Source: JAUIET01 sp039111475
GTDB taxonomy: Bacteria; Pseudomonadota; Gammaproteobacteria; Pseudomonadales; JAUIET01
Assembly (NCBI GenBank): GCA_039111475.1
Contig: JBCCIP010000006.1
Span: forward strand, 94,743 to 158,742
DNA length: 64,000 nucleotides
Reading direction: 5' to 3'
Below, in pieces: positions 34,373 to 43,524 of this stretch. Below the pieces are notes generated by a model, which was given only the letters and a program-made list of their open reading frames with translations, had not been told where the DNA came from and made no database searches. Numbering within the stretch: the stretch's first letter is position 1; every line of letters begins with the position of its first letter. A program made the position numbers and the translations under genes.

Positions 34373-35161
34373 ATGAATACCCATTTTCAAAAGACGGTCT
34401 CATCAGGCCTTTTGGTATTGGCGATTGCAGTTCTCGCTGGTTGTGGCAGTGACTTGTCTACTGCACCATTGACACCACCGCCGACGCCGGCACCAACGCC
34501 AGAGCCTCCGCCACCACCACCGCCACCCGCGGACGCGACGTTTGAAGTGACGGTAAGCAACCTTACCCTGGCCCAACCACTTTCACCGGTGGCCGTAGTA
34601 TTGCATCAATCCGGCTTCAATAGTTTTGTTGATGGCGAAACAGCCAGTCTTGCCATGGAGTTGATGGCTGAGGGCGGTGACAATACTGACGTACTTGGCG
34701 AAGCGGTCGCGGCAAACGAGCATCTCGCTTCCGCTAGCAGTGATGGACCAATCCCCCCTGCTTCAATTGGCAGCCCTATCACTTTGACAGTGCCTGAGGA
34801 TCAATTGAGCGACGTGAGGTTAACGGTCTTAACGATGCTGGTACACACTAACGACGCGTTTACCGGTGCCAATGGCAGCAATGTTAGCGCAATGGCGGTC
34901 GGTGACACTATTCGTTTAACCGGTCCAACCTGGGACGCCGGCACTGAGAACAATGACGAATTAGGCGCATCGATTCCTGGCCCTGACTTTGGTGGCGAAG
35001 GCTTCAATAGCGCCCGCGATGACATTATCGATCGAGTGCGCTTTCACCAAGGAGCAGTAACAGCGGCTAGCGTGGAATCTGGCGACATGAATTCTGATCT
35101 TGCAGAACGACATCGTTTCGACAACCCCACGTCACGAATTTCCATTACGCGGACTGAGTAA
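34373..35161 (+). CDS. Spondin-domain lipoprotein
   Basis: A 262-residue lipoprotein: signal ending in AVLAGC, then a long Pro/Thr linker (about residues 35-58), then a spondin-type domain paralogous to the preceding gene (VSNLTLAQPLSPVAVVLHQ, TMLVHTNDAFTG, TWDAGTENNDE, HRFDNPTSRISIT). It begins 13 bases after the previous stop, so the pair is an operon from a duplication. One copy is free and one lipid-anchored. Confidence 0.85.
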   Translation: MNTHFQKTVSSGLLVLAIAVLAGCGSDLSTAPLTPPPTPAPTPEPPPPPPPPADATFEVTVSNLTLAQPLSPVAVVLHQSGFNSFVDGETASLAMELMAEGGDNTDVLGEAVAANEHLASASSDGPIPPASIGSPITLTVPEDQLSDVRLTVLTMLVHTNDAFTGANGSNVSAMAVGDTIRLTGPTWDAGTENNDELGASIPGPDFGGEGFNSARDDIIDRVRFHQGAVTAASVESGDMNSDLAERHRFDNPTSRISITRTE

Positions 35162-35186
35162 CCGCCCCTCATTTGAGAAAGCTCCA

Positions 35187-35207
35187 GCGCCACAAGGAAC
35201 GTGGCGC
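35187..35207 (+). terminator. Stem-loop after the spondin operon
   Basis: GCGCCAC, a 7-base loop, then GTGGCGC, 25 bases past the second spondin stop. It is followed only by AATTCT rather than a T run, so it may be a weak terminator or an mRNA-stabilising hairpin. Confidence 0.4.
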
Positions 35208-35523
35208 AATTCTGCCTGTGCACCTTTGCCTGGCTCGTTACGACATTCTTTTTAGAACCCCCATTGTAGATAGTGTTAGGACGCAATACTGAGCTCGCAC
35301 GAAAACCGCAGTCCATTAAGCACGCAGCTTTCTCGGTGTGATAGTATCAAGCCAATCCAAGATCGTTTTCGCATCTGGCCCGCCACGACCATCGGCATTC
35401 CACTTCACATTGCTTCCTGAAAGCCACTGGGATGCGGCCAGAAGTGCAAACGACAGTTGGCTGGTCATTTGATATGCTTGGCGAATTGGCGTTCTTATTG
35501 TTCTTACTGATACGGTAAATACT
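35208..35523. other. Gene-free stretch before the M1 peptidase
   Basis: No gene I can support. On the minus strand a frame ending at 35316 encodes about 50 residues (from 35468; ...SQWLSGSNVKWNADGRGG...) with vaguely protein-like composition, but no ribosome binding site and no convincing family. The right end should hold the promoter of the peptidase gene. Confidence 0.4.
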
Positions 35524-37971
35524 ATGCATCCAATTGTGAACACGGCCCTGACAGCCGCAATACTGTGTTGTTCGATGTCTTTACAAGCAGCGATTAACCA
35601 GACCAAAGGCGACTTCGAAGATAAATTCCGTCAGCTGGATGAAGTTTTACCAACCGCGAATTCATACCGCAATGCCGCGGGCGAACCAGGTCACGCGTAT
35701 TGGCAGCAGCAGGTGGATTATCAGATTGATGTAACACTTGATGAAGACAAGCGTGCGCTGAGCGCCAGTCAGACCATTGCTTACACCAACAATTCGCCGG
35801 ACACGCTCAAATACTTGTGGCTACAGCTGGATCAGAACAAGTTTCGTTTGGACTCCATGGCTGAGACCACCCTTACCTTTGGCGGAATCGGCAACCGAAG
35901 CCCTGGCACCCGCGCCAAATCCGAAGACGCACCGGCTGGCATCACCTTCGACGAGCTGCGCCGTCTGCAGTGGCTGGCGGATCACGAAGTAGGATACACG
36001 ATCGGCAATTTAAAAGACGCTGCAGGCAATGAGCTGCATGCCATGCTGAACGGCACCAACATGCGGGTGGACCTTCCTCAAGCGCTCAAACCGGGCGAAT
36101 CGTTTAGTTTCAGCATGGACTTTGTGTTCAATATTCTGGAAGAAGACGCGGTTTCTGCACGCGCTGGGTACGAGCATTTTCCTGACGATAAGCGCAAGGG
36201 GGGCAATGACATATTCCTGCTTGCTCAATGGTTTCCGCGCCTGCACGCCTATACAGACTATGAAGCGTGGACCAATAAAGAGTTTCTGGGGCGTGGTGAG
36301 TTCACGCTGGAATTTGGCAATTACGACGTTAAATTAACAGTGCCAGCCGACCATATAGTGTCGTCCACTGGCAGCTTACAAAACCCCGAACAGGTACTCA
36401 GCCAAACTCAGCAAAACCGCCTGGAAAAAGCACGCACTGCTACGCGCCCGGTGTTTATCGTTACCGAAGCTGAAGCGCTGCAAAACGAACAAGCTGGCAG
36501 CAACGAGACCAAGACCTGGCATTTTAAAGCGGACCGCGTGCGGGATTTTGCCTGGGCTTCTTCCCGTAAATTTATGTGGGATGCCAGGGGCCACCAACAA
36601 GGCGGCAGCATTCAACCTGAAGTGATGGCGATGTCCTTTTATCCCAAAGAGGGTGGCGAGCTGTGGAAAAAATACTCCACGGAAGCCGTGGTGCACACCA
36701 TGGAAGTTTATTCGCGCTTTTCCTTCGACTACCCCTACCCCGTGGCGCAAAGTGTGAACGGCCCCGTTGGCGGCATGGAATACCCGATGATTACGTTCAA
36801 CGGCCCACGCACCGAATTGCATAAAGATGGCAGCCGCACCTGGACCCAGGCTGAGAAACGATTCCTGATTGGTGTTGTGATTCACGAGATAGGGCATATT
36901 TATTTCCCCATGATAGTCAACTCAGACGAACGCCAATGGACCTGGATGGACGAAGGCTTGAACAGCTTTCTTGACGGCGTGGCGGGTCGCGAATGGGACC
37001 CGGAAATGCCGTGGGGTGTAGAGCCACGCGATATCGTGGACTACATGAAATCAGATATCCAAGTGCCTATCATGACTCAGTCAGATTCCGTACTGCGCCT
37101 TGGCCCTAACGCCTACACCAAACCGGCTGCCGCATTGAACATTCTGCGAGAGGTTGTTCTGGGTCGCGAGCGGTTCGATTTCGCCTTTAAGGAATTCGCC
37201 AATCGTTGGCAATACAAGCGCCCTACGCCCGCCGATTTTTTCCGCACAATGGAAGAAGCCAGCGGCGTAGACCTGGATTGGTTCTGGCGCGGGTGGTTTT
37301 ATTCCACCGACCATGTGGATATCAGCATAGACAAGGTGTACAAGCTGCGCCTTGACAGCAATAACCCGGATATCGATTTTGACCGGCGGCGAACCGAAGA
37401 AGCAGAAAAACCACAACCTCTGTTTGAAAAGCGTGAACGTGAAGCGGGTAATAAAACCTGGCTTCAGCGAAACAAAGACATCCGCGATTTCTACGATAAG
37501 AACGACCGCTTTACCGTGACCAACAAAGAGCGCAACGAATACGCGCAGCTAATGGAGGATTTGGAGCCTTGGGAGCGTGAGGTACTCGCCCGCGCTCTTA
37601 AAGAAGACAAGCACTTCTATGTGATGGATTTTTCCAATCACGGCGGCCTGGTAATGCCAATACTGCTTCAGCTCACTTACAAAGACGGCAGCGTAGAGGA
37701 CAGATACATTGCCGCTGAGATCTGGCGCCGTTCGCCATGGTCCGTTTCCAAACTGGTGGTAACCGACAAAGAGTTAGTACAAGTGGTGGTAGATCCCAGC
37801 TGGGACACCGCCGATGTGGACAACGAGAATAACCACTACCCACGCCGCATCATCAAGTCGCGTATTGAGGCTTATAAAGAAGAGGAGTCTGACAAACCGG
37901 TTGAGCGCGACATCATGCACGACATCACTACCAAGAGAGAAAAACCCGAGCCGGGCTTCCACAAAAAATGA
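35524..37971 (+). CDS. M1-family zinc metallopeptidase
   Basis: An exported gluzincin aminopeptidase-like protein of 815 residues with signal peptide (SMSLQAA). Zinc ligands are His454, His458 and Glu477 in HEIGH ... WMDEG (HExxH-x18-E). GGMEYPMITF corresponds to the GAMEN substrate loop, and a conserved Tyr follows in GPNAYTKPAAAL. The N-terminal domain is the beta-rich M1 domain. About 180 residues at the end, rich in charged residues, lie beyond the catalytic core. The next gene starts inside its stop codon (ATGA), so they are translationally coupled. Confidence 0.9.
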   Translation: MHPIVNTALTAAILCCSMSLQAAINQTKGDFEDKFRQLDEVLPTANSYRNAAGEPGHAYWQQQVDYQIDVTLDEDKRALSASQTIAYTNNSPDTLKYLWLQLDQNKFRLDSMAETTLTFGGIGNRSPGTRAKSEDAPAGITFDELRRLQWLADHEVGYTIGNLKDAAGNELHAMLNGTNMRVDLPQALKPGESFSFSMDFVFNILEEDAVSARAGYEHFPDDKRKGGNDIFLLAQWFPRLHAYTDYEAWTNKEFLGRGEFTLEFGNYDVKLTVPADHIVSSTGSLQNPEQVLSQTQQNRLEKARTATRPVFIVTEAEALQNEQAGSNETKTWHFKADRVRDFAWASSRKFMWDARGHQQGGSIQPEVMAMSFYPKEGGELWKKYSTEAVVHTMEVYSRFSFDYPYPVAQSVNGPVGGMEYPMITFNGPRTELHKDGSRTWTQAEKRFLIGVVIHEIGHIYFPMIVNSDERQWTWMDEGLNSFLDGVAGREWDPEMPWGVEPRDIVDYMKSDIQVPIMTQSDSVLRLGPNAYTKPAAALNILREVVLGRERFDFAFKEFANRWQYKRPTPADFFRTMEEASGVDLDWFWRGWFYSTDHVDISIDKVYKLRLDSNNPDIDFDRRRTEEAEKPQPLFEKREREAGNKTWLQRNKDIRDFYDKNDRFTVTNKERNEYAQLMEDLEPWEREVLARALKEDKHFYVMDFSNHGGLVMPILLQLTYKDGSVEDRYIAAEIWRRSPWSVSKLVVTDKELVQVVVDPSWDTADVDNENNHYPRRIIKSRIEAYKEEESDKPVERDIMHDITTKREKPEPGFHKK

Positions 37972-38495
37972 TCGCCAGGCTAAGTTCGTGGCTGATGGTC
38001 ACCTGTCTACTGATGGCTGGCGTTGCGCATGCTCATCAGATGAAAACTGCTATTACACGCGTTTTGTTTAACGAACGCACGCACAATATCGAAATTATGC
38101 ACCGTTTCTATCTTCACGACGCAGAGCATGCTTTGGAAAAAACGACGGGCACGCAGGTTTTCTTGCTTGAGAATACACAAGCACAGCACGAGTTTGCGCA
38201 TTACGTAAAACAGCATTTTGCGCTGGGACTGGGCAGTCCCGAGCCAGTGGCGCTGACCGATGTTGGGCAAGAAGTGGAAGGCAAGTTTATCTGGGTGTAT
38301 CAAGAACTGTCTATTCCGGAAGCGGAACAAACACTATGGTTCCGCTTTGATGCTATGCAAGACTATTGGCCTGAGCAAATAAATCAGGTCAATATAGAAC
38401 GGATGGGAAAAGTGCGTTCTCTGCAGTTTGACCGACACAGCAAATGGCTATCGTTGCGTATGCTAGCGGCTGAGAAACAATCCACTGGCCGCTAA
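37968..38495 (+). CDS. DUF6702-family exported protein
   Basis: A 175-residue protein with signal peptide (GVAHAHQM). HQMKTAITRVLFNERTHNIE and the early IMHRFYLHDAEHAL match DUF6702, a family of unknown function often placed beside M1 peptidases. It overlaps the peptidase stop by four bases, implying a shared role in extracytoplasmic peptide processing. Its stop overlaps, in CTAA, the stop of the convergent cupin remnant. Confidence 0.75.
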   Translation: MIARLSSWLMVTCLLMAGVAHAHQMKTAITRVLFNERTHNIEIMHRFYLHDAEHALEKTTGTQVFLLENTQAQHEFAHYVKQHFALGLGSPEPVALTDVGQEVEGKFIWVYQELSIPEAEQTLWFRFDAMQDYWPEQINQVNIERMGKVRSLQFDRHSKWLSLRMLAAEKQSTGR

Positions 38496-38929
38496 TAGAG
38501 TTCAGAGGGTCTTTTCGCGTACAGCCAATCTTCTCGGTTTTCCATGATCACCGCGAGGCTGTCCTCAAAGTAACTGGCGTTCCCGATGTGGCCTACGAAG
38601 TTAAAAGCCTGAGCGGTTCGAATTTCCAATATCTCTGCGCCGTTTGAGCCTGTGTTATAAGTATATCGAGTATCGGCTTTGATAAAGAAGCCATCGCCCG
38701 GGCCTAATTCTTCCGTACCCAGCGACATTGAGCCGGCAATCACGCAGCAAAGGCAGTCCACGTTATGGTTGTGCAATGGCAGCGGAAAATTCTGTTTGAA
38801 TCAAACCTGCACCAGGCTGAAACCTGGAATATTGATAAGTACTTTGATCTCTTCGCCTTCACCGAAGCCGGCCTCATAGAGTTTGTTGAAGCCTTCCTCC
38901 TGCATTTCATTTCCAGGCTCCGCGCCCAT
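38492..38929 (-). pseudogene. Cupin gene split by one in-frame TGA
   Basis: Read through one TGA, the frame from ATG 38929 gives about 145 residues of a single-domain cupin: LINIPGFSLVQV, stop, FKQNFPLPLHNHNVDCL, then AGSMSLGTEELGPGDGFFI. The family normally has Trp at the stop position (VWF-PLP-H-H), so TGG to TGA is the simplest explanation. Everything after it, including the metal-binding His pair, is intact and unshifted. It lies 31 bases downstream of the hydrolase gene. Expression would need readthrough or internal initiation at 38776. Confidence 0.75.
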
Positions 38930-38959
38930 TAGTCTTAGGTCTGTGGAGAGCTCTGATCG

Positions 38960-40078
38960 CTACTCATTCTGAATGGCCTTCAGCCAACTGATGATTGCTT
39001 TGGCCGTTGTTTCGGGGTCCGCCACGCCTACTTCATCCGCGTAGGCTTCCTCTAGCGATTCGAATCGCCAGCTGCTATGACCTAGCCCTTTCTGCACCAG
39101 CAATTCAGCGGAACCCGGTGAGCGTCGATTCATTGTGTCCACTATCAAACGGTGACCGTGCAAGGTTTCAAATTGTTCGAGTTCGTTAAAGATCACCAAT
39201 GCCTTGGCATCGATAGAAGCCCAAGCTTGCAGAAAATTGCGCTGCGCAGCCTGCTGGTGCCAACTGAAAGGACGACCGTAGTGATTATCATCGCTCATGC
39301 CGCGCGTATCATCACGTACCGCTTTCATCGCATGTGAGTCTTTGGCGATCTCGTCCGGGTGCCTGCCTTTAATGAGGTACTCTGTCTGAAACAGAATCCT
39401 GTCGTTCATCTGTTGTTGGATGCTTGCGCGATCCACAGCATTGGGTCGGCGTTCTAAATAGAACCGATCAAAATTGATCATGCGTTCTACGTGCGTCAGT
39501 GCGCCACCGCCTTGCACCACAATGCCCTCAATATTGTAGCCCTTGTCCTGCAAGCTGGCGGCAATCAGTGGCGCGGTTGTTGACCCAAGACTGCTTCCGT
39601 ATACATAGACCTTGGACGCGTCAATGCGTGGGTCTTTAAGTAATTGCTCATAGGCTCGGATGTAATGCCGCACTTCGGTGTCGTAGTCCAGTTGATCGCA
39701 TCCAGGTCCCTGGCTGTCACCGCTACCAGCGCGTTCCACTCGCAGTAGTGCCAGCCCAGACTCCCTGGCAAGCTGTGCCAGAATACTGCGCGAATCTTTC
39801 TTCAATTCCAGCGAGCCACAGGATACCCATTGTGAGAACAATAACGCGTGCAGTGGTTTGCTGGCATTGCTTGGCTTAGACAGCAATGTACGCAGTCTTA
39901 CACCTGTCTCAACTTCTACAGAACCATAGAACGTAGTAACACCAGGCAACGCTTCCAACGGCCTGTCATTGGCGCGAGGCAGCGGATCATTCTGCGCCAA
40001 CTCTGCCAAAACGCTCATTGACAGCAGTAGAGCCAAACTTGTAGCCGAAAACAGAGAAAAAACTCGCTTGTTGAGCAT
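38960..40078 (-). CDS. Exported alpha/beta hydrolase
   Basis: A 372-residue periplasmic hydrolase with a signal peptide (SMSVLAE). The nucleophile elbow is VYGSSLGSTTAP near residue 168, and the base His is in KGLGHSSW near 335. A loop after strand 3 has two Cys (SCGS, GPGCDQ) that may form a disulphide. The family includes esterases and S9-like peptidases; substrate unknown. It is followed by the broken cupin gene and is divergent from the LytTR regulator gene. Confidence 0.82.
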   Translation of the reverse strand: MLNKRVFSLFSATSLALLLSMSVLAELAQNDPLPRANDRPLEALPGVTTFYGSVEVETGVRLRTLLSKPSNASKPLHALLFSQWVSCGSLELKKDSRSILAQLARESGLALLRVERAGSGDSQGPGCDQLDYDTEVRHYIRAYEQLLKDPRIDASKVYVYGSSLGSTTAPLIAASLQDKGYNIEGIVVQGGGALTHVERMINFDRFYLERRPNAVDRASIQQQMNDRILFQTEYLIKGRHPDEIAKDSHAMKAVRDDTRGMSDDNHYGRPFSWHQQAAQRNFLQAWASIDAKALVIFNELEQFETLHGHRLIVDTMNRRSPGSAELLVQKGLGHSSWRFESLEEAYADEVGVADPETTAKAIISWLKAIQNE

Positions 40079-40194
40079 TGCTGACCCCTAGTGTGATTCC
40101 TTAAGACGCGCTCTATACTAGGTGGCAAATACAAGCTGTATCGAGCATTTATACCAATAGGCCAATTTATTATGCCTGCGGGTCGAATCTGAGG

Positions 40195-41043
40195 ATGGAC
40201 ACTATTCAATTATCAAACCGTTTTGCGCTGTTTCACTCGAGGTTCTTGGTTCACGCGTGTTTCTGGTTAGCCTATTACGTGATTTTCAGTGTGATATGGG
40301 CCTCTCCGGAGCGAGGTTACTTCGCATCGTTCTATCTGGAATTTGTGCTGATGCCGCTGCGCATTCTCGCCAGCTATTGCATGATGTATGTTCTGATTCC
40401 GGCATTCTTGAGTAACCGCAAACTCAATGCATTCCTGATCAGTTACGCGGCCTTGATCCTGGCCGCTGGCGGTTTGCAGCTGCTGATTGGGCATTTTTTT
40501 TACGATCAGCTGCTGGATAGTCGCGGCGAGCGATTTCCATTCTCATTGGCCTCATGGACGCGAAATATGGTGTTGATCAATTCGACCGTTATTTTGCTTG
40601 GCGCCGCCAAGGTTTTTCAGCTGCATTTCGAGCTGGTCGACTCCCTCTCAGGTCACAAAGACGAACCATCAGAGCAAGAGGTCGTGCCGAATGACCCAGT
40701 CATCGAAGTGAAATCGAATCGCCGAATTTATAGACTGCGGATCGCAAGTATCCTCTATGTTGAGGGAATGGGTAATTACGTTCGTTATGTGAACGAAGAA
40801 GGTGATCGCACCATCGTGTACAGCTCCTTGAAAGCAACGCAAGCCGCACTACCAGATTCTTTTGTTCGAATTCACCGGTCTTACCTTGTCAACAGACGCC
40901 ACATTCTCGCCTATGACAAGGATTCAGTCAGCGTGGGTGCGCAGACCCTTCCCCGTGGCAAAGACACAACTGATGAGATGCTCAAGGGGAACGATTCTTC
41001 CAGACTTGAAAAACAGACCCTTGCTACGCCAGACAGTCATTAA
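40195..41043 (+). CDS. Membrane-anchored LytTR DNA-binding regulator
   Basis: A 282-residue protein with four hydrophobic helices in the first 145 residues and a C-terminal LytTR domain (IEVKSNRRIYRLR, ILYVEGMGNYVRYV, FVRIHRSYLVNRRHI). There is no receiver or kinase domain, so signals are probably sensed within the membrane part. LytTR domains bind paired direct repeats near the targets they control. It may control the membrane protein that follows at 41155 or the divergent hydrolase. The C-terminal 25 residues beyond LytTR look disordered. Confidence 0.88.
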   Translation: MDTIQLSNRFALFHSRFLVHACFWLAYYVIFSVIWASPERGYFASFYLEFVLMPLRILASYCMMYVLIPAFLSNRKLNAFLISYAALILAAGGLQLLIGHFFYDQLLDSRGERFPFSLASWTRNMVLINSTVILLGAAKVFQLHFELVDSLSGHKDEPSEQEVVPNDPVIEVKSNRRIYRLRIASILYVEGMGNYVRYVNEEGDRTIVYSSLKATQAALPDSFVRIHRSYLVNRRHILAYDKDSVSVGAQTLPRGKDTTDEMLKGNDSSRLEKQTLATPDSH

Positions 41044-41154
41044 ACCCGGCCAACAGCCTGAACTCTTACAGATTTGTGCGAAACGGGGGCGAACGCCAGG
41101 TTTGAGCTATTATTGCCAGCGAAACTGAGCGGCAACCTAGAATCAGAGTGGTAA

Positions 41155-41964
41155 GTGAAAACAATGACAAGCTCCTCGACCACACCGGAATTTGACCAAC
41201 TCGCCCCAGAGCGATCACTTTCGCTTCCTGCAAAAAAGACGTTTTTGATCTGGACGCAAATCTGGGTGGCCAGCACACTGACAGTGATGGGTCTGTTTTA
41301 TGTGGGCGTACTCGACTTTGTGATGAGCAGCAGGCTTTCTATGTACTTAATCAGCATCTGGCTTAACGGTTGGATTCTGGTGTGGTTTCGACGACGCTAT
41401 GCTGGCCAGGAAAAAATAGACCTTTACCATGATTTATTGGTGGTTTGGGTAGTAAGTTATGCCATCACCAATATTCAGTGGGAGATTCCTTGGGTTATTT
41501 TCTCACCCTTCGTGTTTGAGAACCTGCACACCCTGGATGACCTTGTGGCAAAAACCGATTACATGCGCGAAGCACCTTGGCATCTGTACTATTGGATATT
41601 AGCGACTTTTGGCGCGCTAGACCTCCGTACGGTAAACCACAATGGCACTTTCTATGCGCTGGAGATGTATGCATTCGTCAATTTGGCGATGACGTTTTAC
41701 TTTTTCCACTTAAATAATAAGCGCTCTCCTTATCGCTATCTGGTGGTTGTTTTAGGTTGCGGCGAGCCAATCGCAACAACGTTTATCTTCACCTTCTCCG
41801 AAGTATTCGACGGTTTCGTCAATATGCCCGGCGGTTTATGGGATACGCTACTGGCACTGGTGTGGACACAGTACCAGTACTTTTTCTTCCCCATGATATT
41901 TACTGTGCTTGGATGCAAATTACTGTTTGAAGACTGGCGACATTGCCTAAGCAACGCGAAGTAA
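41155..41964 (+). CDS. Multi-pass membrane protein, unknown
   Basis: A 269-residue integral membrane protein with about seven hydrophobic segments. The aromatic-rich motifs NIQWEIPWV and LYYWILATFGALDLRT recall EXPERA/emopamil-binding-like proteins, but I cannot assign it. It begins with GTG at 41155 or ATG at 41164. It follows the LytTR gene by 111 bases and may be its target. Confidence 0.6.
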   Translation: MKTMTSSSTTPEFDQLAPERSLSLPAKKTFLIWTQIWVASTLTVMGLFYVGVLDFVMSSRLSMYLISIWLNGWILVWFRRRYAGQEKIDLYHDLLVVWVVSYAITNIQWEIPWVIFSPFVFENLHTLDDLVAKTDYMREAPWHLYYWILATFGALDLRTVNHNGTFYALEMYAFVNLAMTFYFFHLNNKRSPYRYLVVVLGCGEPIATTFIFTFSEVFDGFVNMPGGLWDTLLALVWTQYQYFFFPMIFTVLGCKLLFEDWRHCLSNAK

Positions 41965-42108
41965 GAGATTCCACATATAACCAGAGAGTTGCCAGTTTCC
42001 GTAAGCAAATTGCCTAAAATCAGTGTTAGAGTGACCAGGGCTTCTGTTCGCAGAGTACAATGAGAACCTGCGCAACCAATCCAAGCGACCTGGACTTGAT
42101 ACAACTCA

Positions 42109-42540
42109 ATGATGAACATTCGCGGTTTCGATATAAGTGATACGGAGGACGTTGTAACCTTATGGAGAAAATGCGGTCTCACGACAGCCTGGAACGATCC
42201 CTACGAAGACATATCAAGAAAACTTACGGTGCAACCAGAGTTGTTTCTTGTAGGTGAATGTAACGGAGCGCTTGTGGCTACCGCTATGGCTGGGTACGAC
42301 GGTCACAGAGGGTCGGTTTACTACCTGGCTGTAGAACCCGATCTGCAGGGCAAAGGTTTTGGTGCCGAGCTAATGTGTGAGATTGAATCACGATTGTATT
42401 CAATGAGTTGCCCAAAACTCAATCTGGATGTTCGCACTACAAACCACACAGTGGCAAGCTTTTATAAGCGCCTCGGTTACACCAAAGACAGTGTTGCATC
42501 CTTTGGCAAGCGCTTGATCGCAGATAACAAAGGTGTGTGA
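42109..42540 (+). CDS. GNAT acetyltransferase
   Basis: A 143-residue GNAT enzyme similar to the YpeA group. The acetyl-CoA motif is YYLAVEPDLQGKGFGAELM (Q-G-K-G-F-G), and the end has the usual VASFYKRLGYTKD. It begins MNIRGFDISDTEDVVTLWR. It moves an acetyl group from acetyl-CoA to an amine; substrate unknown. It is monocistronic. The 150 bases downstream hold nothing I recognise. Confidence 0.88.
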   Translation: MMNIRGFDISDTEDVVTLWRKCGLTTAWNDPYEDISRKLTVQPELFLVGECNGALVATAMAGYDGHRGSVYYLAVEPDLQGKGFGAELMCEIESRLYSMSCPKLNLDVRTTNHTVASFYKRLGYTKDSVASFGKRLIADNKGV

Positions 42541-42693
42541 CAGCATTCACTGACGACTGCGCCCCGATGTCATTTAGTTTTCTGGCGAATTCCAAACTGG
42601 AGCTATTTATTTTTTACTTAGTACTCTATATCGATCTAGCACTAACCATAATGGCGTAATTTTTTAGAACTCAAACCTGAATCGGAGACCACT

Positions 42694-43122
42694 TTGTCTG
42701 CACTAATGCCCTCTGAAGAACAAATTGCAAAGCTGCAATCACTGCCCCCAAACGATCCCGTGGCGGTGCTTAACTTGTTTCACTTCAATGAACATGCTCA
42801 ATATGCACCTGACGACCCGGAATACGGTTCACCAGCCGCTAATGTTACTGGGCAAGAGGCTTTTGCACGATACAGCGACGTAGCGGGTCAATTCATCATT
42901 GATTTGGGCGGTAGAGTGGCGTTTAGCACCCCCGTAGACCAAGTAATGATTGGACCTATTGATCCATCATGGAACGTAGCCGCAGTGATGTATTTCCCAA
43001 GCCGAAGAGCATTTATGCAGATGCTGTCAAACCCTGAATTTCAGTCTGCCTCAAGACATAGAAAAGCGGCGCTGGCGAACCATACCATGCTGCATCTAGC
43101 TGGCGCACCATTCAGCGAATAA
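42694..43122 (+). CDS. DUF1330-like protein
   Basis: A 142-residue dimeric alpha/beta-barrel-type protein: PVAVLNLFHF near the start, ARYSDVAGQFIIDLGGRVAF in the middle and FPSRRAFMQMLSNPEFQSAS near the end, as in DUF1330 and related stress-response barrels. The TTG at 42694 is chosen because GGAGA lies 6 bases before it; an ATG at 42706 is possible. It is distinct from the shorter DUF1330 gene at 3686. The monooxygenase-like gene follows 22 bases later. Confidence 0.7.
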   Translation: MSALMPSEEQIAKLQSLPPNDPVAVLNLFHFNEHAQYAPDDPEYGSPAANVTGQEAFARYSDVAGQFIIDLGGRVAFSTPVDQVMIGPIDPSWNVAAVMYFPSRRAFMQMLSNPEFQSASRHRKAALANHTMLHLAGAPFSE

Positions 43123-43144
43123 CCACTGCTCAGCCAAACCAGGT

Positions 43145-43495
43145 ATGCAAATGATCATAGTAACGGCAAAAATAGTGTTCGCCTCTGAGCAAGAGCGAGA
43201 TAAAGCAGTGACCTTATCCGCACCAATCCAACAATTAACAAGAGATCAGGAGCCAGGCTGCCATGCCTACTGCTTTGCCGCAGATCCCTGTGATCCGGTT
43301 GCAATTCAGGTGTATGAATTGTGGGAAGGCAGCGACTCCCTGGTTGCTCATTTTGATCACGAAAACTATCAATCGATGTTGGAATTGCTGTCGCAAACGG
43401 GGTTCGTAGAAAGCATTAATCGCGCTTACCTAACGGAACGAAATGAGCCAGTTTATGGCGACAATTTTGAAAAGAAAACATCATTCTTTGATTAA
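43145..43495 (+). CDS. Antibiotic biosynthesis monooxygenase (ABM) domain protein
   Basis: A 116-residue ferredoxin-like barrel of the ABM/YgiN type. IIVTAKIVFASEQERDKAV, EPGCHAYCFAADP and VYELWEGSDSLVAHFDHENY are the family landmarks. Such proteins act as quinol monooxygenases or heme/aldehyde-associated factors, without cofactor. It probably shares a transcript with the DUF1330-like gene upstream. Confidence 0.8.
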   Translation: MQMIIVTAKIVFASEQERDKAVTLSAPIQQLTRDQEPGCHAYCFAADPCDPVAIQVYELWEGSDSLVAHFDHENYQSMLELLSQTGFVESINRAYLTERNEPVYGDNFEKKTSFFD

Positions 43496-43524
43496 TGAAT
43501 TCAATGAAAGCGCTTCCAAAAGGC

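Noticed and set aside
35316..35468. Possible 50-residue minus-strand remnant with an SDR-like ending
   Set aside because: Similarity too weak; no start signal and no upstream remainder.
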